A DNA stretch of 64,000 nucleotides from positions 1-64,000 of the forward strand of contig NZ_NOVE01000003.1 of NCBI RefSeq assembly GCF_002265625.1, read 5' to 3'. The DNA is from Prevotella sp. 885. Lineage in GTDB: Bacteria > Bacteroidota > Bacteroidia > Bacteroidales > Bacteroidaceae. Under the pieces are notes generated by a model. That model was not told the DNA's origin and ran no database searches. It saw only the letters and a list, made by a program, of their open reading frames with translations. How positions within the stretch are numbered: the stretch's first letter is position 1; every line of letters starts with the position of its first letter. Below, piece by piece: positions 42,834 to 50,944 of this stretch. The position numbers and the translations under genes were made by a program.

Positions 42834-43253
42834 TTAATTTGAAAATGTTGCTAATTTAAAATGAATCCCGATGTTCACGAAGTGCTCGCTCTTCCCTGGC
42901 ACGGCAATGGTTGCCGTCGCTTGGAACAAATCGAAGGTGTAGGCGGTGTCGGCTTCATTAAGTTTCTCGACCACCGTGTCGGTTATCGCCTCCAGCTCAG
43001 CCAATCGCCCTTTGTCGGGTACGAGGCTCTCGCCTCCGTTGTTGATGTCTGGCACGTAAATGTTGAGCCGTGCCCTGCCTTCCTGGATTTGGTCTGCCGT
43101 TGCGTTGGAGACTGTGAGAACTGCGTCCTCGGTCGTTGCTTCGAGTGGGCGCACCTCGCTGGGGTAGAACGTTCCCTTTATCGTGTTCCCCATCAGCTCC
43201 TCAAGTGCTGCGTACATCTCCAATTCGATTTGTGTAAGTCCTTTTCTTGCCAT
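42834..43253 (-). CDS. Tail terminator/completion-like protein, 139 residues
   Basis: The gene sits between the HK97 gp10-like gene and the tail tube gene, where the tail terminator is usual. The product has VRPLEATTEDAVLTVSNA and ARLNIYVPDINNGG, consistent with a small alpha/beta protein. The assignment is by gene order. Confidence 0.6.
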   Translation of the reverse strand: MARKGLTQIELEMYAALEELMGNTIKGTFYPSEVRPLEATTEDAVLTVSNATADQIQEGRARLNIYVPDINNGGESLVPDKGRLAELEAITDTVVEKLNEADTAYTFDLFQATATIAVPGKSEHFVNIGIHFKLATFSN

Positions 43254-43255
43254 AG

Positions 43256-43720
43256 TTAAGCGTTCTTCGTCTTGAATAATCGGTTGAGCATGTCCTTGAT
43301 TTTCCTCTGTGCCATCTGCTCGCTGGTGTCGAGAACGTCGAGGCTCATCGCTTCGACGTATTGGGCGTATGGCATTCCTGCCACCATCAAGAAAACGATG
43401 CCCTTGGTTGTCTGCTTCGCTGCCAGATCATGAAGAAAAGCCACGCCTTGCTTCTTTCCCTCTTCTCCGTCGCCCTTGCCTCCAGCCACGGCTTTCCATT
43501 CTCCCTCGCTGATTATCTTGCCATCGTCGAGGATGCAGTAACCGATGGAGCTGCAAAGGTTTCCTGTTTGGTTCAAATACTTGTGTCCGCTTCTCGCTTG
43601 TGTCAGACATTCCTCCCCAATGTAGAAAAGTTGCCCGATGAGGGATTTCTTGCGTAGCTCCAGCATTTGGCTCATCCTTGCTCGGATGTCTGCTGCCGTG
43701 AAGTTGGGTTTTATTGGCAT
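43256..43720 (-). CDS. Neck/minor tail protein, HK97 gp10-like, 154 residues
   Basis: The product has CLTQARSGHKYLNQTGNLCSS and a basic C-terminus, a pattern often seen in gp10-like neck proteins where a Gly-rich DxTGxLxxS stretch is conserved. An AAGGAGAC site precedes the ATG at 43720. It probably joins head and tail. Confidence 0.65.
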   Translation of the reverse strand: MPIKPNFTAADIRARMSQMLELRKKSLIGQLFYIGEECLTQARSGHKYLNQTGNLCSSIGYCILDDGKIISEGEWKAVAGGKGDGEEGKKQGVAFLHDLAAKQTTKGIVFLMVAGMPYAQYVEAMSLDVLDTSEQMAQRKIKDMLNRLFKTKNA

Positions 43721-43735
43721 GGTGTCTGTCTCCTT

Positions 43736-44050
43736 TTAGACGGTTATCTGCAATGCGTCCACCGCTTCGAGGTAGGTGATGTCCTGCACTTCAAACTCTC
43801 CGAGGTCTGTGCCTCGGTTGTCGGTTAGCTTCACTCTCTTGGCGGTGAAGTCCTGCGGTTCGATTAATACCTTGGCTGCAAATTGCTTGAACTTGCCGTC
43901 CTGGTACGTGCCTTGATGGTCGCTCTTGTTTTTCACTATGTTGCAGGGGATTGGGTCGCTCTGCTTCGGTTCCACCTTTTGGGGGATGCCGTGAAGCATT
44001 CCCCCTCCAGTGGTATCGATTGTGAAAAGAAAGCCGTTTTGAATAATCAT
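43736..44050 (-). CDS. Head-tail joining-like protein, 104 residues
   Basis: The start at 44050 (MIIQNGFLFTIDTTGGGM) overlaps the last base of the upstream stop. The product has GEFEVQDITYLEAVDALQITV at its end, as in small beta-barrel head closure proteins that relate to the connector of siphoviruses. The assignment is from order and general pattern. Confidence 0.6.
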   Translation of the reverse strand: MIIQNGFLFTIDTTGGGMLHGIPQKVEPKQSDPIPCNIVKNKSDHQGTYQDGKFKQFAAKVLIEPQDFTAKRVKLTDNRGTDLGEFEVQDITYLEAVDALQITV

Positions 44051-44373
44051 CAGAAATCCTCCCCGATGTAGCCGCATGGGATGTCGCTCCCTTCGTCCTC
44101 TCCCAACTCTGCGAGCAGGTTGCTTGATTTCTTTTGGAAGCGTGAGCGTTCGTCCTCGCTGAACGTGTAGCTGATTCCCCCTTGGGTGATGTTCGGTGCC
44201 TCTGAAAGAAAGGCGTAGGTGAGTGCCTTCGCCTTCTTGAATTGGTCGCTTGCACGCATCTCCTTGGTGATGTCTGCCTCTGCGTCCAGCCCAGCCTCCT
44301 CGATGATGTTCTCAATCGTTGCGGCTGGTATCGGGTAGCTGCTCATTGCTTTTATTGCGTTGCTTGTCTTCAT
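44050..44373 (-). CDS. Head-tail adaptor-like protein (DUF6706-like), 107 residues
   Basis: The all-helical product (PIPAATIENIIEEAGLDAEAD, then APNITQGGISYTFSEDE) resembles a Bacteroidetes phage family I recall as DUF6706, located right after the capsid gene. Helical adaptors of this size connect portal and tail. No search was run. Confidence 0.6.
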   Translation of the reverse strand: MKTSNAIKAMSSYPIPAATIENIIEEAGLDAEADITKEMRASDQFKKAKALTYAFLSEAPNITQGGISYTFSEDERSRFQKKSSNLLAELGEDEGSDIPCGYIGEDF

Positions 44374-44395
44374 GCTGCTGGCTTGTTAAACGTTG

Positions 44396-45556
44396 TTATG
44401 AGTTGCTCGCCTCTCCGTCTGCCCAGGTCTGGTTGGCGGTGTTGAGGAAAACGAGCGACTTGCGGTTGATGAGGGCTGGCTGAACGTATGCCTCTGCAAG
44501 GGTTGTCTCGCTCTGTGGGTTGACCTCGCTGTATCGGGTGACCTTGAAGAAACCGCCATAAACCTGGAGGGCTGCGGTGTTCTGAACCATAGGCACGTTC
44601 TTGTAATAAGTCCAGCCGAGTTGCACGGTTGGCGAGAGGGTGACCACGTTCACGTTCCACGGCTTGATGGTCTCCTTGCTGCCGTCCTTGTGCTCGATGC
44701 TCACGTAGGTGTCGAGGATGATAATCTGTGGGTAGCCTCGTGTCGGGCTCGCGTTGTATGCGTTGATTCTCTCCAGCGTTATCATGTCGGCTGTAATCAT
44801 CGAGAGGTCGTTGACCTGTGGGTAGAGTCGCTTGGCGGTCTTCTTCTGTGCCACCAGCTCCTGGAACTTCGCCTTTTCCATGAACGCAAAGCGTGGCTTT
44901 GTCAGTCCTTGCTTCGCTATCATGTCCTGTGCGTTGGCGAGGTCTTTGAGTCCGTCTGCGTTCTCTTCGTCGCTCCACTCGTATGCCTTCTGTGTGGTGA
45001 CGGCACCCTTCTTCTTCTCGGAGATTGAAACTCCGATGAAGTTCGCCTCTGGCACGTTGAAGTTGATGATGTCCTGCGATGCCATGTCGCCCTCAATCTT
45101 TGCAGGGAAGGTCTGTACACCGCTCGATGCGATGCGCATGCAGTCCAGCTCCACCTTGTAGTCCATCGCCTTGCGGACAAAGTTCACGTCATCGTAAACC
45201 AAATTTACGAGTTCCTGCTTCTCTTGCTGGTTCTCGGTCGCTGAGTTGGCGAGGGTCTGTGCGTCGAGGTATTCGTTAATCTCTACCTCGTCCTTGTCTC
45301 GGCTCACTGCGTACTTGCTCAGCTTGCCGCTCCAAGTGCCGACCTTCTGGCGTGTCTTCTTTGGAGCCTTGGTGTTGAATGCGACTCGGTCTGCCGCCAC
45401 TGGGATTCCCTCGTCACCCTCCAAGCCCTTGATGTCGAACTTTCGGGTGTACTTCAAAGGGAAGAGGGTAGCCCATGCGAGACCTGTTCCTGGCTGGAAC
45501 TTGTTGACGGTCGCTTGCATTCCAGGGATGTCAATGTCGAATAATGGTGCATCCAT
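44396..45556 (-). CDS. Major capsid protein (lambda gpE-like)
   Basis: The 386-residue protein follows scaffold and decoration genes. Signs of the lambda-E-type capsid family are DEVEINEYLDAQTLANSA with VYDDVNFVRKAMDYKVE, and the C-terminal LERINAYNASPTRGYPQIIILDT. A strong AAGGAGAC site precedes MDAPLFDIDIPG. It forms the icosahedral shell of the head. Confidence 0.85.
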   Translation of the reverse strand: MDAPLFDIDIPGMQATVNKFQPGTGLAWATLFPLKYTRKFDIKGLEGDEGIPVAADRVAFNTKAPKKTRQKVGTWSGKLSKYAVSRDKDEVEINEYLDAQTLANSATENQQEKQELVNLVYDDVNFVRKAMDYKVELDCMRIASSGVQTFPAKIEGDMASQDIINFNVPEANFIGVSISEKKKGAVTTQKAYEWSDEENADGLKDLANAQDMIAKQGLTKPRFAFMEKAKFQELVAQKKTAKRLYPQVNDLSMITADMITLERINAYNASPTRGYPQIIILDTYVSIEHKDGSKETIKPWNVNVVTLSPTVQLGWTYYKNVPMVQNTAALQVYGGFFKVTRYSEVNPQSETTLAEAYVQPALINRKSLVFLNTANQTWADGEASNS

Positions 45557-45586
45557 TGTTGCTTGTCTCCTTTGTTAAGTTAAAAA

Positions 45587-46165
45587 TTAATCGAGCGTGA
45601 TGCCCTTCATCAAGTCCACGACCTCCTTTGCTACAGGTGCGGTCTCCTTGCGAAGGCTTGCAGCTCTAATCAATCGAGCCTCGAAGTCTCCCTCTCCTGC
45701 CTTTCCAAGGTTGCCCATGAAATTGCCGAGGATGTATTCTGGCTCGTGAATTGGTGCAGCCGTTGCTGTGCTTCCGTCCGCTGCGCTGGCTGCTTGGTAG
45801 AGGACGGTGTCCTGGGCGATATCCACACCCATCGTCACGGTTACTACATCGTAATCGTCGCTCGTTGTGGTGTCGACCGCTGTGCAGGCGACACCCTTCT
45901 TGCCGTGGGCGATTACGTCTCCCTTCTTGATACCGCTACCCTTGGATATCTTGATAGTGGTGTCAGCTTTCTTGCACTCTGTTACGAGGCGATATCCCTT
46001 GATTGGGATGAAGAGTCCGTCGGTGTCCTGGCTCATTGCGATGCCTGGCTTCAAGTCGAACTCTGGGTTCTTGACGAGACCGCCACCTGGCTTCTCCGAG
46101 AGGATGGTTTCGAAGATGATAGGGTCGGTCGGTGCTGCGTCCTTGTGCTTGAACATTCGGTTCAT
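45587..46165 (-). CDS. Capsid decoration/head fibre-like protein, 192 residues
   Basis: The product contains KISKGSGIKKGDVIAHGKKG and DVVTVTMGVDIAQDTVLY, typical of small beta-rich decoration or head fibre proteins located just upstream of the capsid gene in Bacteroidetes phages. It ends in a helical LRKETAPVAKEVVDLMKGI segment. The role is assigned from position and composition. Confidence 0.65.
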   Translation of the reverse strand: MNRMFKHKDAAPTDPIIFETILSEKPGGGLVKNPEFDLKPGIAMSQDTDGLFIPIKGYRLVTECKKADTTIKISKGSGIKKGDVIAHGKKGVACTAVDTTTSDDYDVVTVTMGVDIAQDTVLYQAASAADGSTATAAPIHEPEYILGNFMGNLGKAGEGDFEARLIRAASLRKETAPVAKEVVDLMKGITLD

Positions 46166-46195
46166 GGCTTTTCCCTTTAAATGGTTAAACTTGTG

Positions 46196-46924
46196 CTACT
46201 GCGCTGGCGGTGGTGTCGGTGCGCCTTGGCTCAGTCCGATGATGGCTGGTGATGCTGTCTGGCTCTCTCGTTTCGCCTCGCTGTTGAGGTAGGCGGTCAC
46301 GGCTGGGTCAACTGCTTCTCCTGGCTTGCGTCGGTTGCCTCCCAATGGTGGGGTAGCTGCCGCTCCCGATGCCTTCTCCTCCTTGATGTCGCTCTCGATG
46401 AATGGCTTCTGTGTGTCGAGCCAGCCGTTGAAATCGTCATCGTCCTTGAACGAGAGGCGGTCGTAATTGCGCAGGTAGCGTTCCTTGAGTTTGTCTGATG
46501 CTCCCTCGAACAAAGCCTCGAACTTCGCCTTGCGCTGGTTGCCCTCCCTCTCCTGTAGGATGCCGTCGAGCTGCTCACGCATCGCCTTGTTTTCTTGCTC
46601 CATCTTTGCGAACATTTGCTTCACCTCGTCGCTCGCCCCTCCTGTCGGTGGTTCGGGCTTCGGTGGCTCTGGCTGCTGGATGCTCTTGCCATCCTTCAGC
46701 TTGTACTTCTTCTCATAGTTGGTGATGGCGGTGGTCTGGGCTTCGTTGGCTCTTCGGTCGCCCTCGCTCTCTATGATGGATTGGAAGGTCACCCCATCTA
46801 CGACGGTTTTCACTTCTTCCTCCGTGGTCGTCGTCTCAGCCTTTTTCTTGGCTATCCGCTCTAAAATCTTGGAATCAACCCCAGGAAACTTGGTTTTGAG
46901 TCCAGCTAAAATCTTTTCAAACAT
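46196..46924 (-). CDS. Capsid scaffold protein
   Basis: The 242-residue protein is highly charged and helical, with a Pro-rich linker (PEPPKPEPPTGG), a coiled coil (EVKQMFAKMEQENKAMREQL) and a Pro-rich tail. This and the position before the decoration and capsid genes fit a scaffold that guides head assembly and then leaves. It has its own promoter with a -7 box at 46961-46968. Confidence 0.75.
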   Translation of the reverse strand: MFEKILAGLKTKFPGVDSKILERIAKKKAETTTTEEEVKTVVDGVTFQSIIESEGDRRANEAQTTAITNYEKKYKLKDGKSIQQPEPPKPEPPTGGASDEVKQMFAKMEQENKAMREQLDGILQEREGNQRKAKFEALFEGASDKLKERYLRNYDRLSFKDDDDFNGWLDTQKPFIESDIKEEKASGAAATPPLGGNRRKPGEAVDPAVTAYLNSEAKRESQTASPAIIGLSQGAPTPPPAQ

Positions 46925-46940
46925 AAAATTTACGTTTAGT

Positions 46941-47000
46941 TATACAAATTTGTAATGCCGCAAAAATACGGCTTTTTTGTTAAAAGTGATTATAATGCAA
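46941..47000. promoter_or_regulatory. Scaffold promoter with palindrome and shared 15-bp element
   Basis: The minus strand has a -7 box TATTTTTG (46968-46961). A perfect 12-bp palindrome TACAAATTTGTA (46943-46954) lies in the leader. A 15-bp element GTGATTATAATGCAA (plus strand 46986-47000) lies upstream and recurs at 55280-55294 and 62411-62425. These look like binding sites for a phage regulator of late or lysogenic expression. Confidence 0.55.
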
Positions 47001-47052
47001 TCATTGATTAACGTGAATTAACATAAAATTTGGCAATCATAGGGATTTTCCC

Positions 47053-47083
47053 TTGGTGGTCTCGCTCTTTTTTCGTAAGTTTG
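47053..47083 (+). promoter_or_regulatory. Promoter of the candidate immunity gene
   Basis: TTG (47053-47055), then 20 bases, then TAAGTTTG (47076-47083) match the Bacteroidetes -33/-7 arrangement. The start codon follows 17 bases later. It allows expression in the lysogen independent of the minus-strand late genes. Confidence 0.7.
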
Positions 47084-47100
47084 CCGCAAAAATTAGACTT

Positions 47101-47325
47101 ATGCAGGTTTCAAAAAAAATATTGAATTTCGTTAGCGAGAACCTTGGTTCTGCTTATTCCGTTTCGCCTATTGGGGAAATGGACGGAGATTCTTGTTTCT
47201 CTGCCTACATAAAAAACGAGAAGACAGGTTTCCCTGTCGCTCTCGTTCTTGATTCAAATGGAAAAATAACCGATTTTGAAGGTTTTCTTGCCCTTGATGT
47301 AATTGCGTCATTTAAGAAAAATTGA
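47101..47325 (+). CDS. Candidate immunity protein for the MuF papain-fold toxin, 74 residues
   Basis: The start at 47101 (MQVSKKILNFVSEN) follows its own promoter; an upstream in-frame ATG at 47053 overlaps the -33 box. The product is a small soluble alpha/beta protein with no membrane helix and no family that I recognise. It converges on the 3' end of the MuF-toxin gene and overlaps it by 18 bases. Apart from the integrase it is the only plus-strand phage gene seen. This position next to a toxin C-terminus, with constitutive-type expression, fits an immunity gene. The function is inferred from context. Confidence 0.65.
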   Translation: MQVSKKILNFVSENLGSAYSVSPIGEMDGDSCFSAYIKNEKTGFPVALVLDSNGKITDFEGFLALDVIASFKKN

Positions 47326-49479
47326 AACGTATTTTATGTTCAGCAATTTATCGCTGACCTTTATTGCACCATCTTTCAAAATAGGGTCTTTTTTCATCAT
47401 CTCGCAAAGGTATTTAATGTCCTTTTCCTCGAATCCGCTACCGTTCGAGTTGTCTGTTTGTGGCTCGATGTATTTAATGCTTCCGTCGCTGAATCGTTTC
47501 ACAATGGTGCAATGTCCACCTCCCGATTCCCATGCAAGTCCTATTTCGTATGTGCCTTCTTCCTTGCAAACCTCATCGAAATATTGGAGGTATCTTTGTT
47601 GCGTCATGTGCTTCCAGCTTGGGTGCGCCTTTAGGTAATCCTTAAAGCTGGTTATGCTTACAGGCGAGCCATCTTTATTCGTCCATGTCTCCAACCAATT
47701 ATCGCCCTTGCTGAGATAATAAGATAAGTCTCCCCATTTCTCTGTATTTCCTTTTGCGTAAACGTTGAAGCCCCATTCTCTCAATGCGTATGCTGGTGCG
47801 CAAGTCTGGCAGTTTATGCCATATGGCTTATGTTTTGCTTTGTCGTATAGAGGGTTCTTGCTGACGTGGATATTCGTTCCTCGCAGGACAAATCGCGATT
47901 TTTTATCGACAATGTATTCGTTGACGTGGAGAGGGTTTGCGCTCTGTCTGTCTGCTTCCTCGTAGGTCATCGGTCTTCCCTTCTTTATTCCGAGGCTCTT
48001 TTCTATGTCTCTCATGTTGGCGATTTGCTCCTTGGTGAAGCTGCCCCATACCTGGGTATCCCATTCGTTCTGTGCCTTCACGCCTTTCTCGAATTTTGCA
48101 AACAAAGCCTCGACCTCTTTCACGGATGCGTTCTTCCCGATGGCATTGCGCAGTGCAATTTGTCTCTTGGCTAAAGCAGGGAGTGTCTGTCCTTGGCTGT
48201 AGGTGAGGGTCTTCATCAATTGGTCGCAGCGGTCATCGTAAGCATCGAGCCTTCTGTCTCTCCATGCGTCCTTGATGTCATCTATCTGTTCGCTGGTTCT
48301 TGCAGCGTGTCTCTTGGCAGCATTCTCCATGATGATTTCGTGCTTGCTCTTGGTTGGCTTGGCTGGTTTCTTCGCTTGATCAGGTTTCTTGCCTTCCCAT
48401 CGCAGCCCCTTCGTCGGGTCTCCGTCCTTGTAGTTGTCCTTGATGAAGTAAGGCATGGAGGTTGCGTTGGCGATGCGCTGCTGGTTGTCCTTCATCCACT
48501 TGGTGAACTCCTTAGGCATCTTCTCCACCTGTCCGCTGAACTTCCAATGGCTCACGTCCTCTCCGTTCATGAGTGCCGTGGTGTATGCGTCCATCTCCTC
48601 CTGACTGGCGAGGACGGAAACGGCATAACACCTGCACCAAGGGTGCCAGCCTGTGAACTTGAAGTCCTTGGGAAATCGTTTTCCGTCGAAAATGTCGCAG
48701 ATGTCATCGGTCGGGTGGTTGTTGCTGATGTGAATCTCAATGCCGAGGACAAAGGGGAGGGCTTGCCATCGGTTGTGGTCGGCTGTCCTGTATGCGATGT
48801 TGTTCTCGGTCGCTGTCATTCGGAGGGCATTCTTGTAGCTGGAGCGATAAACTCCACGCCCTGGGTGGAACGCTGCCGCTGCCTTGGAAAGTCGGAGCGC
48901 ACCGCTCTTGTCTCGCACCCTTCTGAATAATTTATCTGGGTATTGGAGGTATTTGCGGATGTCCCTGCTAAGTTCGGCTGCGCTCTTCCCTTCACCCATT
49001 CCAAGTTCAAGAGCCAGCTCCATCTCATTCTTGAACTGCTGGGTGAGGTTCCAAACCCTTTTGCTGAGGTTCATCCCTTCCTCCTTGCGGCTGATGAATG
49101 CGCCCAAGGCTTCGAGGTGTGGGTGCTTCCATGCCTTGACGGTCTTCGCTGGGAGCTGCTTCGTACCGATGATGGAGTCCACCATTGCGTCGTTCTTGGT
49201 GTTGGAGAGCGTCCAGCTTTCCTGGTCTCCATCCTCGATGTTCGTCTGAAGGCTCGCTCCAAGGTCTTGCATCAGTTCCTCCATCTCCTTCTTCAAGGCA
49301 GGAAAATCCTCAAAGTGGAACTCCTTTTCTTGGTTGTCGGCATCAAAGAGCGAGGGTGCGGCTGCTTGTGCGATGCGCTTGACGGCTGCATCGTAGAGCT
49401 GCTGCACCTTCTTGGCTCTCTTGGCGAGGTTCTCCTTGTGCTTCTTGTCGTATGTTGCAATGGTGAACTTCTTAGGCAT
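47308..49479 (-). CDS. MuF-type head protein with C-terminal papain-fold (Tox-PL) toxin domain
   Basis: The 723-residue protein follows the portal gene, as MuF minor head proteins do. Its N-terminal 300 residues carry the MuF pattern, ending in a metal-binding-like CDIFDGKRF and HPWCRC (279-284). Charged helices follow. The last 170 residues match papain-fold toxins: NCQTCAPAYALREWGFNV (Cys557 or Cys560), GGGHCTIVKR (His656) and YIEPQTDN (672-676). MuF proteins with C-terminal polymorphic toxins are a described class in temperate phages; the toxin probably travels in the head and is injected with DNA. Its target is unknown. Confidence 0.85.
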   Translation of the reverse strand: MPKKFTIATYDKKHKENLAKRAKKVQQLYDAAVKRIAQAAAPSLFDADNQEKEFHFEDFPALKKEMEELMQDLGASLQTNIEDGDQESWTLSNTKNDAMVDSIIGTKQLPAKTVKAWKHPHLEALGAFISRKEEGMNLSKRVWNLTQQFKNEMELALELGMGEGKSAAELSRDIRKYLQYPDKLFRRVRDKSGALRLSKAAAAFHPGRGVYRSSYKNALRMTATENNIAYRTADHNRWQALPFVLGIEIHISNNHPTDDICDIFDGKRFPKDFKFTGWHPWCRCYAVSVLASQEEMDAYTTALMNGEDVSHWKFSGQVEKMPKEFTKWMKDNQQRIANATSMPYFIKDNYKDGDPTKGLRWEGKKPDQAKKPAKPTKSKHEIIMENAAKRHAARTSEQIDDIKDAWRDRRLDAYDDRCDQLMKTLTYSQGQTLPALAKRQIALRNAIGKNASVKEVEALFAKFEKGVKAQNEWDTQVWGSFTKEQIANMRDIEKSLGIKKGRPMTYEEADRQSANPLHVNEYIVDKKSRFVLRGTNIHVSKNPLYDKAKHKPYGINCQTCAPAYALREWGFNVYAKGNTEKWGDLSYYLSKGDNWLETWTNKDGSPVSITSFKDYLKAHPSWKHMTQQRYLQYFDEVCKEEGTYEIGLAWESGGGHCTIVKRFSDGSIKYIEPQTDNSNGSGFEEKDIKYLCEMMKKDPILKDGAIKVSDKLLNIKYVSIFLK

Positions 49480-49495
49480 TTCTTCTCTCCGTTAA

Positions 49496-50917
49496 TTAAA
49501 ATGTTGGCTCGTTTTGGAAGGCATCGGCTGTGGATGCTTCCTCTTCCTCGATTCTCTTCTCTTCCTCATCCAGCTCTTCCTCTGGCACAAGGTTCAGCTC
49601 TCGGATGGCTGTCCTTCGTGAGACAATCTGCTTTCCACCTGTTCCTTCGCTCATGTCCTTGATTTGCTGGCTGCGGTCGTTGATTTGGAAAGGCGTTATT
49701 TTGTTCTCTACGGTCAAGGTCTCGAATGCTCCAGCGAGGCTTGGGAACATCTGCTTGCAGAATGCTCGTATTACGTTGACCTCCCTGTCGAAGAACTCCA
49801 GCCAATCACCGCTTTCGTCGGTGACTTTCATCTGGCAATCGATGAAGAGCATCTTTCGTGCCTCACCGCTCATCGGTGTCGCCTTCATCTGCTCCATGCT
49901 CATGTCGGGGAGCTGGAGGCTTGTGTGGATGTTTCGTCTCAGTTCCTCTGTGTGGAGCTTCAAGGCATCGGTGGCTTGGTTCCATGTGGCGTATTCCGCT
50001 TTGTCCTTCTGTCCGTATCGGAGAACGTTGCGCCCTGCGTTGTCATCGCTTGGCTCTTGCTTCTTGTTTTTCGGTGCGGTCACCTGTTGGCTGTCGGAAT
50101 AAATGACCCACGTTGGTCGGCTGTTCTTGCGGAGGTAGTTGCCCTGTCTGCTTGCCGACCACTCCAACTCGTAGCCGTTGTCGCTCTGGTCTTCCCAAAT
50201 CGGGAGGTCTCGGTGAATGTAGATTCCTGCAATTTTGCCGATGTTGATTGGCTCTGGCTGCATGTCCTCCACCCATCCAGTGTTGTTCGTCTGCACCCAG
50301 CGGTAATGGTAGGCATCTGTGTAGGTGTCGAAATAAGTTAGCTCATCCGTTCCCTTGCGTCTCGTGTATTGGACGCTGAGTGCTATCAAGTCATCGTATT
50401 CGTCGAAAAGTGGGTACAGGATGTCTCCGTCCATTGGCGAGAAGACCCTGCAGCGGAGTTTCAGCTTGCTTGGCACCCCTGCGTATGTGGTGTCCTGCAT
50501 CTGTGCAAACCAAATCGTCACCATCTCGCAGCTTGCAAAGAGCTTGTGTCCTCGCTTTAGGTTAAGGGCGTTGATTCGGTTCTTCTTGAAGATTGCCTCC
50601 ATGATGGCTGCTGCTTGCTTCTCCTGCTCTGTCGTGGTTGTGTATTTTCGGCTGACGGGAATGGTGAACATCAGCTCCTTCATTCGCTTCACCGCTTGCT
50701 TCTGGATGCTGTAGGTGATTCGGGTCATCTTCTCGGTCTTGCCCCTGCGCACCTTGTCTCGGTAGTTGCGGTCGGTATAGACTGGGTGTTCCTTCGGCTC
50801 GTACTCCTTGCGGAGCTTCGCCCAAGGGATGACGTCGATGTTCTTCTGCTTCAGCTCGTCGATAATCTGTGAGGCGAGCTTTCTCTTTCTGTCTATAATC
50901 TCGTTGATTGGTGGCAT
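49496..50917 (-). CDS. Portal protein (SPP1 gp6-like)
   Basis: The 473-residue protein lies between terminase and MuF genes. An SPP1-type portal pattern is visible: VYTDRNYRDKVRRGKTEKMTR near the start, VRRMKEL-like KRMKELMFTIP, LYPLFDEYDDL, and a C-terminal acidic helix (EEELDEEEKRIEEEE). Portal rings form the DNA gate of the head. An AAGGAGAC site precedes the ATG. Confidence 0.88.
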   Translation of the reverse strand: MPPINEIIDRKRKLASQIIDELKQKNIDVIPWAKLRKEYEPKEHPVYTDRNYRDKVRRGKTEKMTRITYSIQKQAVKRMKELMFTIPVSRKYTTTTEQEKQAAAIMEAIFKKNRINALNLKRGHKLFASCEMVTIWFAQMQDTTYAGVPSKLKLRCRVFSPMDGDILYPLFDEYDDLIALSVQYTRRKGTDELTYFDTYTDAYHYRWVQTNNTGWVEDMQPEPINIGKIAGIYIHRDLPIWEDQSDNGYELEWSASRQGNYLRKNSRPTWVIYSDSQQVTAPKNKKQEPSDDNAGRNVLRYGQKDKAEYATWNQATDALKLHTEELRRNIHTSLQLPDMSMEQMKATPMSGEARKMLFIDCQMKVTDESGDWLEFFDREVNVIRAFCKQMFPSLAGAFETLTVENKITPFQINDRSQQIKDMSEGTGGKQIVSRRTAIRELNLVPEEELDEEEKRIEEEEASTADAFQNEPTF

Positions 50918-50944
50918 TGCCTTGTCTCCTTATGTTTGTTGGTG

